From JAKFDK01 sp036676195 (GTDB lineage Bacteria > Bacillota > Sulfobacillia > Symbiobacteriales > ZC4RG38): a stretch of DNA of 64,000 nt. How positions within the stretch are numbered: position 1 is the first letter of the stretch; the number at the start of each line of letters is the position of its first letter. Both the position numbers and the translations under genes were made by a program. Below, piece by piece: positions 31,209-39,517 of this stretch. The notes beneath the pieces are model-generated. The model worked only from the letters and a program-made list of their open reading frames with translations, did not search any database and was not told the DNA's origin. The stretch lies in the NCBI GenBank assembly GCA_036676195.1, contig JAKFDK010000121.1, forward strand, positions 24,285 through 88,284, in the 5' to 3' direction.

Positions 31209-31730
31209 GTGGCGGAACAGCGGATCAACATCGGCCAGGTAACGGCGCCACATGGCATCCGAGGCGAAGTGCGGGTCTACCCGCTGACGGCATTCCCTGA
31301 GCGCTGGCAGACCCTGCGCGAGGTCTTCGTCGGGGCGGAACCGCAGCCACGCCGGATCAAGTTTCTGGGCTGGGCCAAGGGTGAGATGCCGGTGGTGCAA
31401 CTGGAGGGTGTGGCAGACCGGGAACAGGCGGAGAAGATGCGAGGTGTGTATCTGCAGGTGCCCATGTCGCTGGTTCATCCGCTGCCTGACCCCGATACCT
31501 TTTACATCTTTCAGTTACGCGGCCTGGCCGTGGTGGACCCTGAAGGACTGCCCCTGGGCACGGTGGCCGATGTGGAAGAATCGCCCGCCAACGACCTGCT
31601 CCTGGTGGAACGACCGGGCCGGCCGCCGGTGCGGGTCCCCATGGTAAAGGCCATCGTAACGCAGGTAGACCTGGCCGGTGGCCGCGTGGTCGTACGCCCC
31701 CTGGCCGGGCTGTTCGACGAGGAGCACTAG
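31209..31730 (+). CDS. rimM: Ribosome maturation factor RimM
   Basis: RimM binds S19 and helps 30S head assembly. The 173-residue protein starts MAEQRINIGQVTAPHGIRGE, the family N-terminus, and has the two beta domains. The PRC-barrel part includes the segment YIFQLRGLAVVDPEG and the end IVTQVDLAGGRVVVRP. The GTG at 31209 has AAAGGGGAG upstream. The stop is 2 nt before trmD. Confidence 0.95.
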   Translation: MAEQRINIGQVTAPHGIRGEVRVYPLTAFPERWQTLREVFVGAEPQPRRIKFLGWAKGEMPVVQLEGVADREQAEKMRGVYLQVPMSLVHPLPDPDTFYIFQLRGLAVVDPEGLPLGTVADVEESPANDLLLVERPGRPPVRVPMVKAIVTQVDLAGGRVVVRPLAGLFDEEH

Positions 31731-31732
31731 GC

Positions 31733-32515
31733 ATGTTGGTGCATATTCTCACCTTACATCCGGCCATCTGTTACGGCCCCCTGGAAGAGGCCATCATCGG
31801 GCGGGCCCGGGAAAAAGGCCTGCTTGACCTGCGCGTCGTCAACATCCGGGACTTCGCCGCCGGGCGCCACCAGATCACCGATGATTACCCCTACGGCGGC
31901 GGTGTCGGGCTGCTGATGAAGGTGGAGCCCATCTGGGCTGCAGTGGAGCACGCCGCACGCCAGGGGCCGGGGGCAGGGAAAGTTCCGCCGGGGGAACTGT
32001 CCGGGCCGCCCCCGGGTGCCCGGGTTCTGCTGATGGACCCAGCCGGGCGGCGCTTTGACCATGCCTACGCGCAGGAATTGGCGCAGGCTGAACATCTGAT
32101 CTTTATCTGCGGCCGCTACGAGGGAGTCGACGAGCGGGTCCGGCATCTGGTGACCGACCCGGTCTCCCTGGGAGATTTCGTGCTCACGGGGGGTGACCTC
32201 GCCGCTCTGGTCATGGTCGACGCCATCAGTCGCCTGATCCCCGGTGTCCTGGGCGACGCCCACTCGGCCCTGGACGATTCCTTTGCCACCGGGCTGCTGG
32301 AGGGGCCGCAGTACACACGGCCACCGGAGTTCCGGGGCATGCAGGTGCCGGGGGAACTGTTAAGCGGTGATCATGCCGCGGTGGCCCGCTGGCGGCGTAA
32401 ACAGGCTCTACGCCGGACACTGCGGCTGCGCCCGGATCTACTGCAAACCGCCAGACTGGATCGGGACGACGAAATCCTGCTGGCCGAGGTGCAGCGCGAA
32501 GAAGGGTTGCTGTAA
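31733..32515 (+). CDS. trmD: tRNA (guanine37-N1)-methyltransferase TrmD
   Basis: TrmD methylates G37 next to the anticodon and prevents frameshifting. The 260-residue SPOUT enzyme has the knot segments IFICGRYEGVDERV and GDFVLTGGDLAALV, YGGGVGLLMKVEP near the N-terminus, and RPPEFRGMQVPGELLSGDH near the end. The ATG follows the rimM stop closely. The rplS promoter lies at its 3' end. Confidence 0.96.
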   Translation: MLVHILTLHPAICYGPLEEAIIGRAREKGLLDLRVVNIRDFAAGRHQITDDYPYGGGVGLLMKVEPIWAAVEHAARQGPGAGKVPPGELSGPPPGARVLLMDPAGRRFDHAYAQELAQAEHLIFICGRYEGVDERVRHLVTDPVSLGDFVLTGGDLAALVMVDAISRLIPGVLGDAHSALDDSFATGLLEGPQYTRPPEFRGMQVPGELLSGDHAAVARWRRKQALRRTLRLRPDLLQTARLDRDDEILLAEVQREEGLL

Positions 32516-32536
32516 GAGACAGCGGTTTGTTATAAT
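32507..32536 (+). promoter_or_regulatory. Promoter of rplS
   Basis: TTGCTG (32507-32512) lies at the end of trmD. TATAAT (32531-32536) follows after 18 bp and carries a TGT extension. Transcription should start near 32543, leaving a leader of about 72-78 nt. Confidence 0.7.
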
Positions 32537-32553
32537 AATAGCCGTTGGATTGA

Positions 32554-32597
32554 CGGGCGGACCTCTGTCCTGCACGCGGAAGGGTAATGTACGCCCG
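32554..32597 (+). promoter_or_regulatory. rplS leader stem, possible L19 autoregulatory leader
   Basis: CGGGCG (32554-32559) and CGCCCG (32592-32597) can close a 32-nt internal region just before the AAGGGAG ribosome site (32604-32610). Rfam describes an L19 leader before rplS in Bacillota. The position is right, but I cannot confirm its inner fold by eye. Confidence 0.45.
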
Positions 32598-32614
32598 GAT
32601 TTGAAGGGAGAAAT

Positions 32615-32968
32615 TTGACAGTGGCTCAGAACATGATTGAGGTCCTGGAGCGGGAGCAACTCCGCACCGATATCCCGAGCTTCCGGCCCGGTGACACCGT
32701 CCGTGTCCACGTGAAGGTTGTGGAAGGCACCCGGGAGCGTATTCAGGCCTTTGAAGGCGTTTGCATCAAGCGGCAGCGGGCCGGCGTCCGGGAAACCTTT
32801 ACTGTCCGGCGTATTTCCTACGGTGTGGGCGTGGAGCGGACCTTCCCGGTACACTCTCCTCGGGTCGATAAGATCGATGTGGTCCGTCGCGGCGTGGTAC
32901 GCCGGGCCAAGCTTTACTACCTGCGGAATCTGCGGGGCAAGGCTGCCCGTATCAAGGAACTCCGATAA
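32615..32968 (+). CDS. rplS: Ribosomal protein bL19
   Basis: The 117-residue protein has the bL19 core: FRPGDTVRVHVKVVEGTRER, VCIKRQRAGVRETFTVRRIS and KLYYLRNLRGKAARIKE. It sits at the 30S-50S interface. Two starts are possible: TTG at 32615, 4 nt after GGGAG, and GTG at 32621, 10 nt after it. They differ by two residues. It has its own promoter and leader and a strong terminator after it. Confidence 0.96.
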   Translation: MTVAQNMIEVLEREQLRTDIPSFRPGDTVRVHVKVVEGTRERIQAFEGVCIKRQRAGVRETFTVRRISYGVGVERTFPVHSPRVDKIDVVRRGVVRRAKLYYLRNLRGKAARIKELR

Positions 32969-32976
32969 TCGAAGTG

Positions 32977-33003
32977 AGCGCCGGGCGCCCAGCGCCCGGC
33001 GCT
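32977..33003 (+). terminator. Terminator of rplS
   Basis: AGCGCCGGGCG and CGCCCGGCGCT form a perfect 11-bp G+C stem with a 5-nt loop, followed by GGTTTCTC. The T run is short, so some read-through to lepB is possible. Confidence 0.65.
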
Positions 33004-33048
33004 GGTTTCTCGGTGATCGCACTTTACGGACTCTGAGGAGGCCGGAGG

Positions 33049-33675
33049 ATGTCGGATACGCCCGAGAATCAGCTTGCCTCACCCAGGGGAGATGGGGTAA
33101 ATTCCGAGGAGCGGCAGGCGCTTGCGCCGGTTGCCCCCAAACGGAAGAACCCCATCCGCGAGGTTGTGGAGACCGTGGTGATCGCGTTGTTGATTGCCTT
33201 GGTCATTCGCACCTTTGTGGTAGAAGTATTTGTGGTTGATGGCAGGTCCATGGAGCCCACCCTGAAAACAGGTGAACGTTTGCTTGTTAATAAGTTTACA
33301 TACAGGCTTAACGAGCCCCAGCCGGGTGAGGTCATCGTGTTCCGCTATCCACGGCAGCCCGACCGCGACTTCATCAAACGCGTGATGGCGGTACCCGGGG
33401 ACAAAATTGAGATCAAGCGCGGACATGTCTTTGTTAACGGGCAGGAAGTGGCCGAGCCATACCTGCAGTTCCGGGGTGAAGGGGACTGGCCGGTACGGGA
33501 AGTTCCGCCCGAATCGGTCTGGGTCCTGGGTGACAACCGCAACAACTCCGAGGACAGCCGCTATTTTGGTGAGGTCCCGCTGAAGAATATCAAGGGGCGG
33601 GCCTTCTTCCGCTTTTGGCCGCTGGGCCGGTGGCGTGCCTTTGATATACACCAACTGGCGACCGCCGCTGAGTAA
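33049..33675 (+). CDS. lepB: Signal peptidase I
   Basis: LepB removes signal peptides from exported proteins. The 208-residue protein has a charged cytoplasmic N-terminus of about 40 residues and one membrane helix (VVIALLIALVIRTFVVEVFVV). The catalytic Ser67 lies in GRSMEPTL and the general base Lys110 in DFIKRVMAVPGD, with the GDNRNNSEDSR box. The ATG follows TGAGGAGG. The rplS-lepB-rbgA-rnhB order is common in Bacillota. Confidence 0.96.
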   Translation: MSDTPENQLASPRGDGVNSEERQALAPVAPKRKNPIREVVETVVIALLIALVIRTFVVEVFVVDGRSMEPTLKTGERLLVNKFTYRLNEPQPGEVIVFRYPRQPDRDFIKRVMAVPGDKIEIKRGHVFVNGQEVAEPYLQFRGEGDWPVREVPPESVWVLGDNRNNSEDSRYFGEVPLKNIKGRAFFRFWPLGRWRAFDIHQLATAAE

Positions 33676-33692
33676 CAGTGAGCATGGGTGGG

Positions 33693-33719
33693 CAGGGCCA
33701 TTCCGGCCCTGTCTCTTTT
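33693..33719 (+). terminator. Terminator of lepB
   Basis: CAGGGCC and GGCCCTG form a 7-bp stem with an ATTCC loop, followed by TCTCTTTTG. Confidence 0.7.
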
Positions 33720-33746
33720 GCATTCCGCCGCAGTCTGGGTTATTCT
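33718..33746 (+). promoter_or_regulatory. Probable promoter of rbgA
   Basis: TTGCAT (33718-33723) and TATTCT (33741-33746) are 17 bp apart, directly after the lepB terminator. The match is moderate. Transcription would start about 35 nt before the rbgA ATG. Confidence 0.45.
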
Positions 33747-33788
33747 GGGCAAGGTAAGATGTCACCGAAAGGGTGAGATTCCGGCACC

Positions 33789-34685
33789 ATGACGGAGGTC
33801 ATTCAGTGGTTTCCCGGCCATATGGCCAAGGCCCGACGCCAGGTGGCGGAGCAGATTAAACTGGCCGACGTGGTGCTGGAGGTGGTCGACGCCCGGGCGC
33901 CTCGGGCCACGGCCAATCCGGACCTCGAGGAAATCGCCGCCGGCAAGCCACGGGTCGTGGTGCTGGGCAAGGCGGATCTGGCCGACCCGGATGCCACCCG
34001 GGCCTGGGTTCGGGAACTTGGTGGGAGCGACCGGGAAGCGGTCGCCCTCGATGCCGTCCGGGGCAAGGGCACAGGTGAATTGCTCGGCGCCGTCCGGCGT
34101 CTGTTCCAGCCCGAGTTGGCCAGGCTGACCCTGAAGGGGCGCCTGCCGCGGGCGGCCAGGGCCATGATCCTGGGCATGCCCAATGTCGGTAAGTCTTCAG
34201 TCATCAACCGTCTGGCGGGCGGGCGGAAGGCGGCCGTCGGTGACCGACCGGGCATCACCCGCGGCCAGCAGTGGATTCGTCTGAACAAAGAGGTTGACCT
34301 CCTGGACACCCCTGGCATCCTGGTTCCCCGAATTCGACGCCAGTCGGAGGGGATCGTGCTGGCGGCTATCGGCATGGTAAAGGAAGAGGTTTTCCGGGCC
34401 GACTGGGTGGCGGGTGCCGTCCTGCCGCTGGTCTGGCAGATGGCCTCGGGAGCCCTCGAGGAGCGATTGGGCCTGAAGCAGTTGGCCGCCGACCCGCAAA
34501 CCAATCTGGTCGCCATGGCCTGGGCCAAGGGGCTGATCCGCCCCGGCGGACAACCAGACCCGGAGCGGGCGGCCCACCTGTTCTTGCGGGAACTGCGGGA
34601 TGGACGTCTGGGTCGCCTCACTTTCGAACGTCCCGGCGAGGCCATCCCGGAGTTGCTGGCAGTGTCGCCGCCAATCAGTGGATAA
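33789..34685 (+). CDS. rbgA: Ribosome biogenesis GTPase RbgA (YlqF)
   Basis: RbgA helps late 50S assembly. The 298-residue protein is a circularly permuted GTPase: G4 comes first (GKAD at 60-63), then G1 GMPNVGKSS (Lys135), then G3 DTPG. It starts MTEVIQWFPGHMAKARRQ, as in the family. The G4 motif reads GKAD instead of the usual NKxD, a substitution at the guanine-contact Asn. The C-terminal helical domain is present. It has its own terminator. Confidence 0.94.
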   Translation: MTEVIQWFPGHMAKARRQVAEQIKLADVVLEVVDARAPRATANPDLEEIAAGKPRVVVLGKADLADPDATRAWVRELGGSDREAVALDAVRGKGTGELLGAVRRLFQPELARLTLKGRLPRAARAMILGMPNVGKSSVINRLAGGRKAAVGDRPGITRGQQWIRLNKEVDLLDTPGILVPRIRRQSEGIVLAAIGMVKEEVFRADWVAGAVLPLVWQMASGALEERLGLKQLAADPQTNLVAMAWAKGLIRPGGQPDPERAAHLFLRELRDGRLGRLTFERPGEAIPELLAVSPPISG

Positions 34686-34694
34686 GGCGTAAAT

Positions 34695-34728
34695 GGCCCC
34701 CGGATTTTCCGGGGGCCTACGTATTTTG
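34695..34728 (+). terminator. Terminator of rbgA
   Basis: GGCCCCCGG and CCGGGGGCC form a perfect 9-bp stem with an ATTTT loop, followed by TACGTATTTTG. A TTGACA at 34726 overlaps the tail, but no good -10 follows at the right distance. Confidence 0.8.
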
Positions 34729-34886
34729 ACAAAGTATGCTCAAGACCGGGAAGGATTTTGCGAAAAGAGAAGCGAACTCGTTACCCGCCCTAATAGTTTT
34801 AAGATGTTCACGGCTTTATGTTCGGTTTCCCTCCCAAAAGGAGGCATTGTCGAATTAAATCGGGCTGGGCGCGGGAGTGAAGGGCA

Positions 34887-35702
34887 ATGCGATTGAACAT
34901 CAAAAAGATGAGCTTGAAGAAGCTACAGACGTTGATCCAGGAGCGCGGTCCGGAATTTTACCCAGAAGTTATTCATGCACTGGGTGGCGATCCTCGTGGC
35001 GGCGCACAGAAACTAGTGCGCTTTTGTCAGGCCCGCATGGAGGACTGGAAGAAGGAACGGGACCGGCTTGGCCGCATGTACAGTTACGAGCGCCAGGTTT
35101 GGGCCATGGGCTATCGCCTGGTGGCCGGTGTGGACGAAGCCGGGCGGGGGCCGCTGGCCGGTCCGGTGGTGGCTGCGGCGGTGGTACTGCCGGGCGAAGT
35201 CTATCTGCCGGGTTTGGATGACTGCAAACGTCTGTCACCCAAAAAGCGGCAGGAACTGTACGACCGGATCAAGGAGACGGCGGTCGGCGTCGGGATCGGT
35301 ATGGTGGATCCAGAAGGTATCGACGAATCGAACGTGCTGATGGCCACCTACAAGGCTATGGTCAAAGCGGTGCAGAATCTGCCGGTGGGGCCTGACTATC
35401 TGCTGATCGATTCGCTGCACCTGCCGGGGGTGACCCAGCCCCAGTCGCCGGTGGTTGGCGGTGACACGCTTTCCGCCTCCATTGCGGCCGCCTCCATCGT
35501 GTCCAAGATCACCCGTGACAACTATATGATTGAAATGGACCGTCTGCATCCGGAGTACGGTTTCGCCAATCATAAGGGGTATGGCACGGCGGAGCACCGG
35601 GCTGCATTAGAAAAATACGGACCGTGTCCGATCCATCGGAAACTGGGCGGAGACCGGGAAATTCTGCAACTGCTGCCTGATATGAGCCTGCGGGAAGACT
35701 GA
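34887..35702 (+). CDS. rnhB: Ribonuclease HII
   Basis: RNase HII removes RNA from RNA-DNA hybrids and single ribonucleotides from DNA. The 271-residue protein has the catalytic signature GVDEAGRGPLAGPVV (Asp83, Glu84). The later acidic residues lie in LLIDSLHL and SKITRDNYM, and the GFANHKGYGTAEH segment is present. It has the N-terminal extension of about 75 residues seen in Bacillus RnhB. The ATG follows GGGAGTGAAGGG. Its stop overlaps yraN (TGATG). Confidence 0.95.
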   Translation: MRLNIKKMSLKKLQTLIQERGPEFYPEVIHALGGDPRGGAQKLVRFCQARMEDWKKERDRLGRMYSYERQVWAMGYRLVAGVDEAGRGPLAGPVVAAAVVLPGEVYLPGLDDCKRLSPKKRQELYDRIKETAVGVGIGMVDPEGIDESNVLMATYKAMVKAVQNLPVGPDYLLIDSLHLPGVTQPQSPVVGGDTLSASIAAASIVSKITRDNYMIEMDRLHPEYGFANHKGYGTAEHRAALEKYGPCPIHRKLGGDREILQLLPDMSLRED

Positions 35703-36070
35703 TGGCCGGTCAGGCAGAGCTTGGGCGAGCGGGCGAGGAGCAGGCTGCCCGCTTTCTCCAGTCCCAGGGTCTTACCCTGGTGGTCCGCAACTGGCGCTGC
35801 CGCCTTGGGGAACTCGACTTGGTGGCTACAGGTGGCGACCAGGTCGTGTTTGTTGAGGTAAAAACCCGATCCAACAGCCGTTTTGGAGTTCCTGCCGAAG
35901 CCGTGGACAGACGAAAACAGGTGCGGCTAGTCAAGTTGGCCAACGCCTTCCTGCAGGAGCGGGGCTGGTGCAATCGCCCGGTTCGCTTCGATGTGGTGGC
36001 GGTGGGTCCCGCCCCGGCTGCCGGAGATACCTGGCCGCTGGATTGGATCCAGGACGCGTTTCGTCCCTGA
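35702..36070 (+). CDS. yraN: YraN family (UPF0102) endonuclease-like protein
   Basis: The 122-residue protein has a PD-(D/E)XK-type nuclease fold pattern: GELDLVATGGDQVVFVEVKT, the acidic-x-lysine core, and an N-terminal GRAGEEQAARFLQ helix. No activity has been settled for the family; links to Holliday-junction or DNA repair have been proposed. The ATG overlaps the rnhB stop by one base. A terminator follows. Confidence 0.9.
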   Translation: MAGQAELGRAGEEQAARFLQSQGLTLVVRNWRCRLGELDLVATGGDQVVFVEVKTRSNSRFGVPAEAVDRRKQVRLVKLANAFLQERGWCNRPVRFDVVAVGPAPAAGDTWPLDWIQDAFRP

Positions 36071-36127
36071 GGCCGGGCTGGCGCCGGCGGTTGCGCAAGA
36101 GGTGTGGCACAGATCGTCGCCGACAGG

Positions 36128-36157
36128 CCCATCAGGCAGTTCCTGATGGGTCCTTTC
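36128..36157 (+). terminator. Terminator of the rnhB-yraN unit
   Basis: CCCATCAGG and CCTGATGGG form a perfect 9-bp stem with a CAGTT loop, followed by TCCTTTC. Confidence 0.75.
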
Positions 36158-36208
36158 GATTCTCCGGCATCTTGACTTCACGTTGTTTTCCAGAGGGACG
36201 CATTGGCA

Positions 36209-36237
36209 TTTACTAACATAAGAGGAAATGCTATACT
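36209..36237 (+). promoter_or_regulatory. Promoter of comM
   Basis: TTTACT (36209-36214) and TATACT (36232-36237) are 17 bp apart, and the -10 has a TGC extension. Transcription should start near 36244, about 14 nt before the GTG, so the leader is very short. Confidence 0.6.
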
Positions 36238-36257
36238 TTGCTACGGGGTGAAACAGC

Positions 36258-37739
36258 GTGTTCGTGCGGGTGCAGAGTTTTGCCGTACTGGGGGTAGCCG
36301 CCGTCCCGGTGCAGGTAGAAGTCGACGTCGGAAATGGGTTACCCGCCTTTGAAGTTGTGGGCCTGCCCGACTCCTGCGTGCGCGAGGCCCGAGAGCGAGT
36401 GCGGGCAGCCATTCGTAACTCCGGTGCGGACTTTCCCGCCCGGCGCATCACCATTAACCTGGCACCGGCCAACCTGCGCAAAGTGGGCGGTGGTTTTGAC
36501 CTGAGCATGGCCCTGGGCATATTGGCGGCCACCGGCCAGATCCCAGGCATCCGCTTGCAGGGGTTGGGTATTGCCGGCGAACTGGCGTTGGATGGCGCCA
36601 TACGTCCTGTGCCGGGTCTCCTGGCCATCGGGATGGCGGCTGCGGCCCTCAACTGCCGGGGGCTGCTGGCGCCGGCGGCGGTGGCGGCCGAAGCGGCCCT
36701 GGCCGGTCTGCCCGTGCTGCCGGCCGCCGAACTGGCCCAGGTGCTGTCATGGTTGCGCAGCGGCGGTGAACCCTCGCCGGTACCGGCAGCCGACCAGGCG
36801 CCGGTGGCAGATCCACCCGCGGATCTGGCTGAAGTATACGGTCAGGTGGTGGCCCGTCGGGCCCTGGAGGTGGCAGCCGCCGGCCATCATCATTTGCTGC
36901 TCCTGGGCCCCCCGGGCGTGGGAAAAAGCCTGCTGGCCCGCTGCTTGCCAGGCATCCTGCCGCCCTTGAACCGGCCGGAAGCACTGGAAGTTACACGTAT
37001 CTACAGTGCGGCAGGGCAGGATCCCGGCGGTCTGATCGTGCACCGGCCCTTCCGGGCTCCACACCACAGCGCCTCCCGCTCGGCACTGCTGGGAGGTGGG
37101 TCACCGCCCGGTCCGGGAGAGCTCAGCCTTGCCCACCGGGGAGTATTATTTCTGGACGAATTGCCTGAGTTCGGGCGGGACTGCCTGGAGGCGCTGCGCC
37201 AGCCCCTGGAGGAAGGGGCAGTGCGGCTGGCTCGGGCGGGGTGGCGACTGACCTTCCCGGCGTCCGTGATGCTGGTGGCGGCCGCCAACCCGTGCCCTTG
37301 CGGCTTCGCCGGCGATACGCGCCGCCTGTGTCATTGCCCGCCCGGTATCCCGGAGCGCTACCGGGACCGTCTGAGCGGACCGCTGCTGGACCGCTTTGAC
37401 CTGCAGGTCCGTCTGGGCAGTCCAGGTTCTGCCGAATGGAGTGGCGCGCCGGGAGAGGCGTCAGTCTCGGTAGCGGCGCGGGTAGCCGCGGCCCGGTTGC
37501 GCCAGGAACAGCGACAGGGCTGCAGCAACGGCGATTTGCGCCCGCGGGACTTGCACCGCCGGGTGCATCTCCGTCCGGCGGCGGCCCGACTGCTGCAGGA
37601 AACTCTCGATCGCCTGAAGTTCAGCCTGCGTGCCCGCGACCGCAGCCTGAAGGTCGCCCGTACCATTGCCGACCTGGCAGGAAGCACGGAAGTGGAGGCC
37701 GAACACCTGGCAGAAGCACTTCAATACCGGCAGAGCTGA
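36258..37739 (+). CDS. comM: ComM/YifB family AAA+ ATPase (Mg-chelatase-like)
   Basis: The 493-residue protein has the N-terminal Lon-like fold domain (GLPDSCVREARERVRAAIRN, ITINLAPANLRK). An AAA+ module follows, with Walker A GPPGVGKS (Lys223) and Walker B VLFLDELPEF, and then a C-terminal Mg-chelatase-like domain. In naturally competent bacteria ComM is a hexameric helicase that extends branch migration during recombination. dprA lies 4.4 kb downstream. The GTG start has GGGGTGAAA before it. Confidence 0.92.
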   Translation: MFVRVQSFAVLGVAAVPVQVEVDVGNGLPAFEVVGLPDSCVREARERVRAAIRNSGADFPARRITINLAPANLRKVGGGFDLSMALGILAATGQIPGIRLQGLGIAGELALDGAIRPVPGLLAIGMAAAALNCRGLLAPAAVAAEAALAGLPVLPAAELAQVLSWLRSGGEPSPVPAADQAPVADPPADLAEVYGQVVARRALEVAAAGHHHLLLLGPPGVGKSLLARCLPGILPPLNRPEALEVTRIYSAAGQDPGGLIVHRPFRAPHHSASRSALLGGGSPPGPGELSLAHRGVLFLDELPEFGRDCLEALRQPLEEGAVRLARAGWRLTFPASVMLVAAANPCPCGFAGDTRRLCHCPPGIPERYRDRLSGPLLDRFDLQVRLGSPGSAEWSGAPGEASVSVAARVAAARLRQEQRQGCSNGDLRPRDLHRRVHLRPAAARLLQETLDRLKFSLRARDRSLKVARTIADLAGSTEVEAEHLAEALQYRQS

Positions 37740-37788
37740 AGCGGGTACAATAGAGGCGGATCCAACCGGCGGTTGGGAGGGATTTGCG

Positions 37789-38004
37789 ATGGTGGATGAC
37801 CGCCTCATGCACGGCAAGTCGCCTCTGCGTGATCCGGCCCAGAAACGGTTGGTCGAGGCGGAGGTGCAGGAGCAACAGAATCCGTACAAGACCCCGCCCA
37901 GCAATCTGACCCGCAACGAACGAACAGGGGCTGTGGATTCCCGCCCCACGCGCCTTATGACCACAGAGCCACTGCAGAGTGCCACTGACGACCAAAAGGT
38001 GTAG
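37789..38004 (+). CDS. Small hydrophilic protein, unknown function
   Basis: This 71-residue frame starts at an ATG 8 nt after GGGAGG. A possible -10, TACAAT at 37746-37751, lies upstream. The protein is polar, with many Asp, Gln, Arg and Pro, has no membrane helix or cysteine, and looks largely disordered (KTPPSNLTRNERTGAV). I recognise no family. It lies between comM and another unknown gene. The good ribosome site supports it; its small size keeps confidence moderate. Confidence 0.55.
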   Translation: MVDDRLMHGKSPLRDPAQKRLVEAEVQEQQNPYKTPPSNLTRNERTGAVDSRPTRLMTTEPLQSATDDQKV

Positions 38005-38164
38005 GACCCGGCGGGGGCGGTGCCGTCCGCCCCTGCATCGGGTCCCGTGCAGATGGTTGCATGTGGTCTGTGTGTGACAAGGCGGGCCACCCGCCGGACC
38101 GCGCAACGGAGGTGGCGGCAATGGTGGGAGCGGAAAATGCGGCTGCAGGGCAGGGGAAGTTGGC

Positions 38165-38479
38165 ATGGAACAGGACGAGGTGCGGTCGCTGCTGGCGGCG
38201 ACGGAAGAAGAGATTACGGACGATGAGGGACGTGTGCTGGGGGTGGTACGCACTCCGGCTCGTTTCCGGGCCAGCCGGTCTTACCTGAGCAACGGCGGCT
38301 ACCTGGTGGTGGAAAAGGACGAGGAAGACAGCAGTTTTGTAGCCATTGAATTCGATGCGCTTTATAACTACAAAACGGGCAAGTATTATCCCTCCGGGTA
38401 TTCTGCACGCGTATTCAAAGTAAATGAACTGGACGAAGCGGTGCGGCTGGTGCAGGCCTATCTGACTGCCTCTGAATAG
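38165..38479 (+). CDS. Unknown 104-residue acidic protein
   Basis: The protein starts at an ATG after AGGGGAAG. It has a helical acidic N-terminus (MEQDEVRSLLAATEEEI), then predicted beta strands (GRVLGVVRTPARFRAS, GGYLVVEKDEEDSSFVAIEF, YKTGKYYPSG) and a final helix (LDEAVRLVQAYLT). It is soluble. I do not recognise a family. Its 3' end overlaps by 22 bp the end of the hydrolase gene on the other strand, so the two transcripts converge. Confidence 0.75.
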   Translation: MEQDEVRSLLAATEEEITDDEGRVLGVVRTPARFRASRSYLSNGGYLVVEKDEEDSSFVAIEFDALYNYKTGKYYPSGYSARVFKVNELDEAVRLVQAYLTASE

Positions 38480-39357
38480 CCCAGGTCCTTCAGCCATTGC
38501 ACCACAAGGTGGTTAAAGTCATCCGGACGTTCTTCGTGGGGCAAATGGCCTGTGTCCGGCCACACGTGTAACTGTCCCGCCGGCAGTTGCTGCGCCATGT
38601 GCTGGCCATGGGCCACGGGGACCCAGGGATCGTCGGCCCCCCAGACCAGCAGGGCCGGTTGCCGGATCGTGTGAATTTGGCCGGCGAAGCTGCCGAAGTC
38701 CATCTCCCGCAGGATGCGCAGGAAGGTACTGGCGGCGCCGGGGGTGCGGGCAGGCAACAGATAGGACTGTACATCAAGCTCAGTCACCTCGTCACGGCCA
38801 GGGCGGGCCGTGCGTAAGGCTGCCCGCACAAACCGGGCATTAAAGAAGAAATAACGGATCAGGCCCAGACCCACCCCGGGCAGCTTCAGGGCCCATCGGG
38901 CTTCCCGAGGCAAGTGTGATACCACATAGCCGGAGCTGGCCACCAGCAGCAGTGCGGCGACCCGGTCCGGCGCTAGATGGGCCAGGCGCAGGGCGATTTC
39001 ACCGCCCATGGAATGCCCGCCCAGAACGACCCGGTTCAGGTCGAGGGCATCCATCCAGTTCAGAACCGACCGGGCCTGATCCCCCAGGGAGTAGCCAGCC
39101 GAGCTGGTTTTTGTGGACAGGCCGAAGCCAGGTAGATCTGGAGCTACGGTTTTGACGTATTTACCCAATACAGGCATGTTATTTCTCCAGGTATAGGACC
39201 ACTCCGCCAGCCCGTGGAGCAGGACCAGCGGTGGACCTGCACCCTGCTCCTGGTAATGCCATACTTCCCCGGATACCGGGATGAACTGACCGGTTTCGGC
39301 TACCCCATGCCGCCTGGCCAGGCGTTGCATTGTCTGTACATATGCCTGAATGTTCAC
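38458..39357 (-). CDS. Alpha/beta hydrolase
   Basis: The 299-residue protein has an alpha/beta hydrolase fold with the oxyanion segment LLHGLAEWSYTW, the nucleophile elbow GGHSMGG (Ser116), an acid in WGADDPWVP and the catalytic His in DTGHLPHEERP. Substrates of such enzymes range from esters to epoxides and C-C bonds; none can be named here. The GTG at 39357 follows GGAGGTG on the minus strand; an ATG 93 nt upstream has no ribosome site. It is divergent from the M20 peptidase gene. Confidence 0.9.
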   Translation of the reverse strand: MNIQAYVQTMQRLARRHGVAETGQFIPVSGEVWHYQEQGAGPPLVLLHGLAEWSYTWRNNMPVLGKYVKTVAPDLPGFGLSTKTSSAGYSLGDQARSVLNWMDALDLNRVVLGGHSMGGEIALRLAHLAPDRVAALLLVASSGYVVSHLPREARWALKLPGVGLGLIRYFFFNARFVRAALRTARPGRDEVTELDVQSYLLPARTPGAASTFLRILREMDFGSFAGQIHTIRQPALLVWGADDPWVPVAHGQHMAQQLPAGQLHVWPDTGHLPHEERPDDFNHLVVQWLKDLGYSEAVR

Positions 39358-39431
39358 CCAAACACCTCCGTCGGATGGCTCCTTCGACGGCCTGTTATGG
39401 CACTCCTGCCTGGGTGCCATGGCGGCAACCC

Positions 39432-39460
39432 TTTCCACACCGGAGGGCATCGGCTATAAT
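39432..39460 (+). promoter_or_regulatory. Promoter of the M20 peptidase-dprA unit
   Basis: A perfect TATAAT (39455-39460) lies 17 bp after a weak TTTCCA (39432-39437). Transcription should start near 39467, about 50 nt before the TTG start. Confidence 0.6.
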
Positions 39461-39517
39461 GTGGACTTGAACGCCCATGGGCCGTAACAGAACCACCCCT
39501 GCGAGGAGGGGTTCGGC

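Noticed and set aside
34693..34896. Short frame after rbgA with an ATG at 34693
   Set aside because: It starts inside the rbgA terminator, has no ribosome site, overlaps the rnhB start and has no recognisable pattern.
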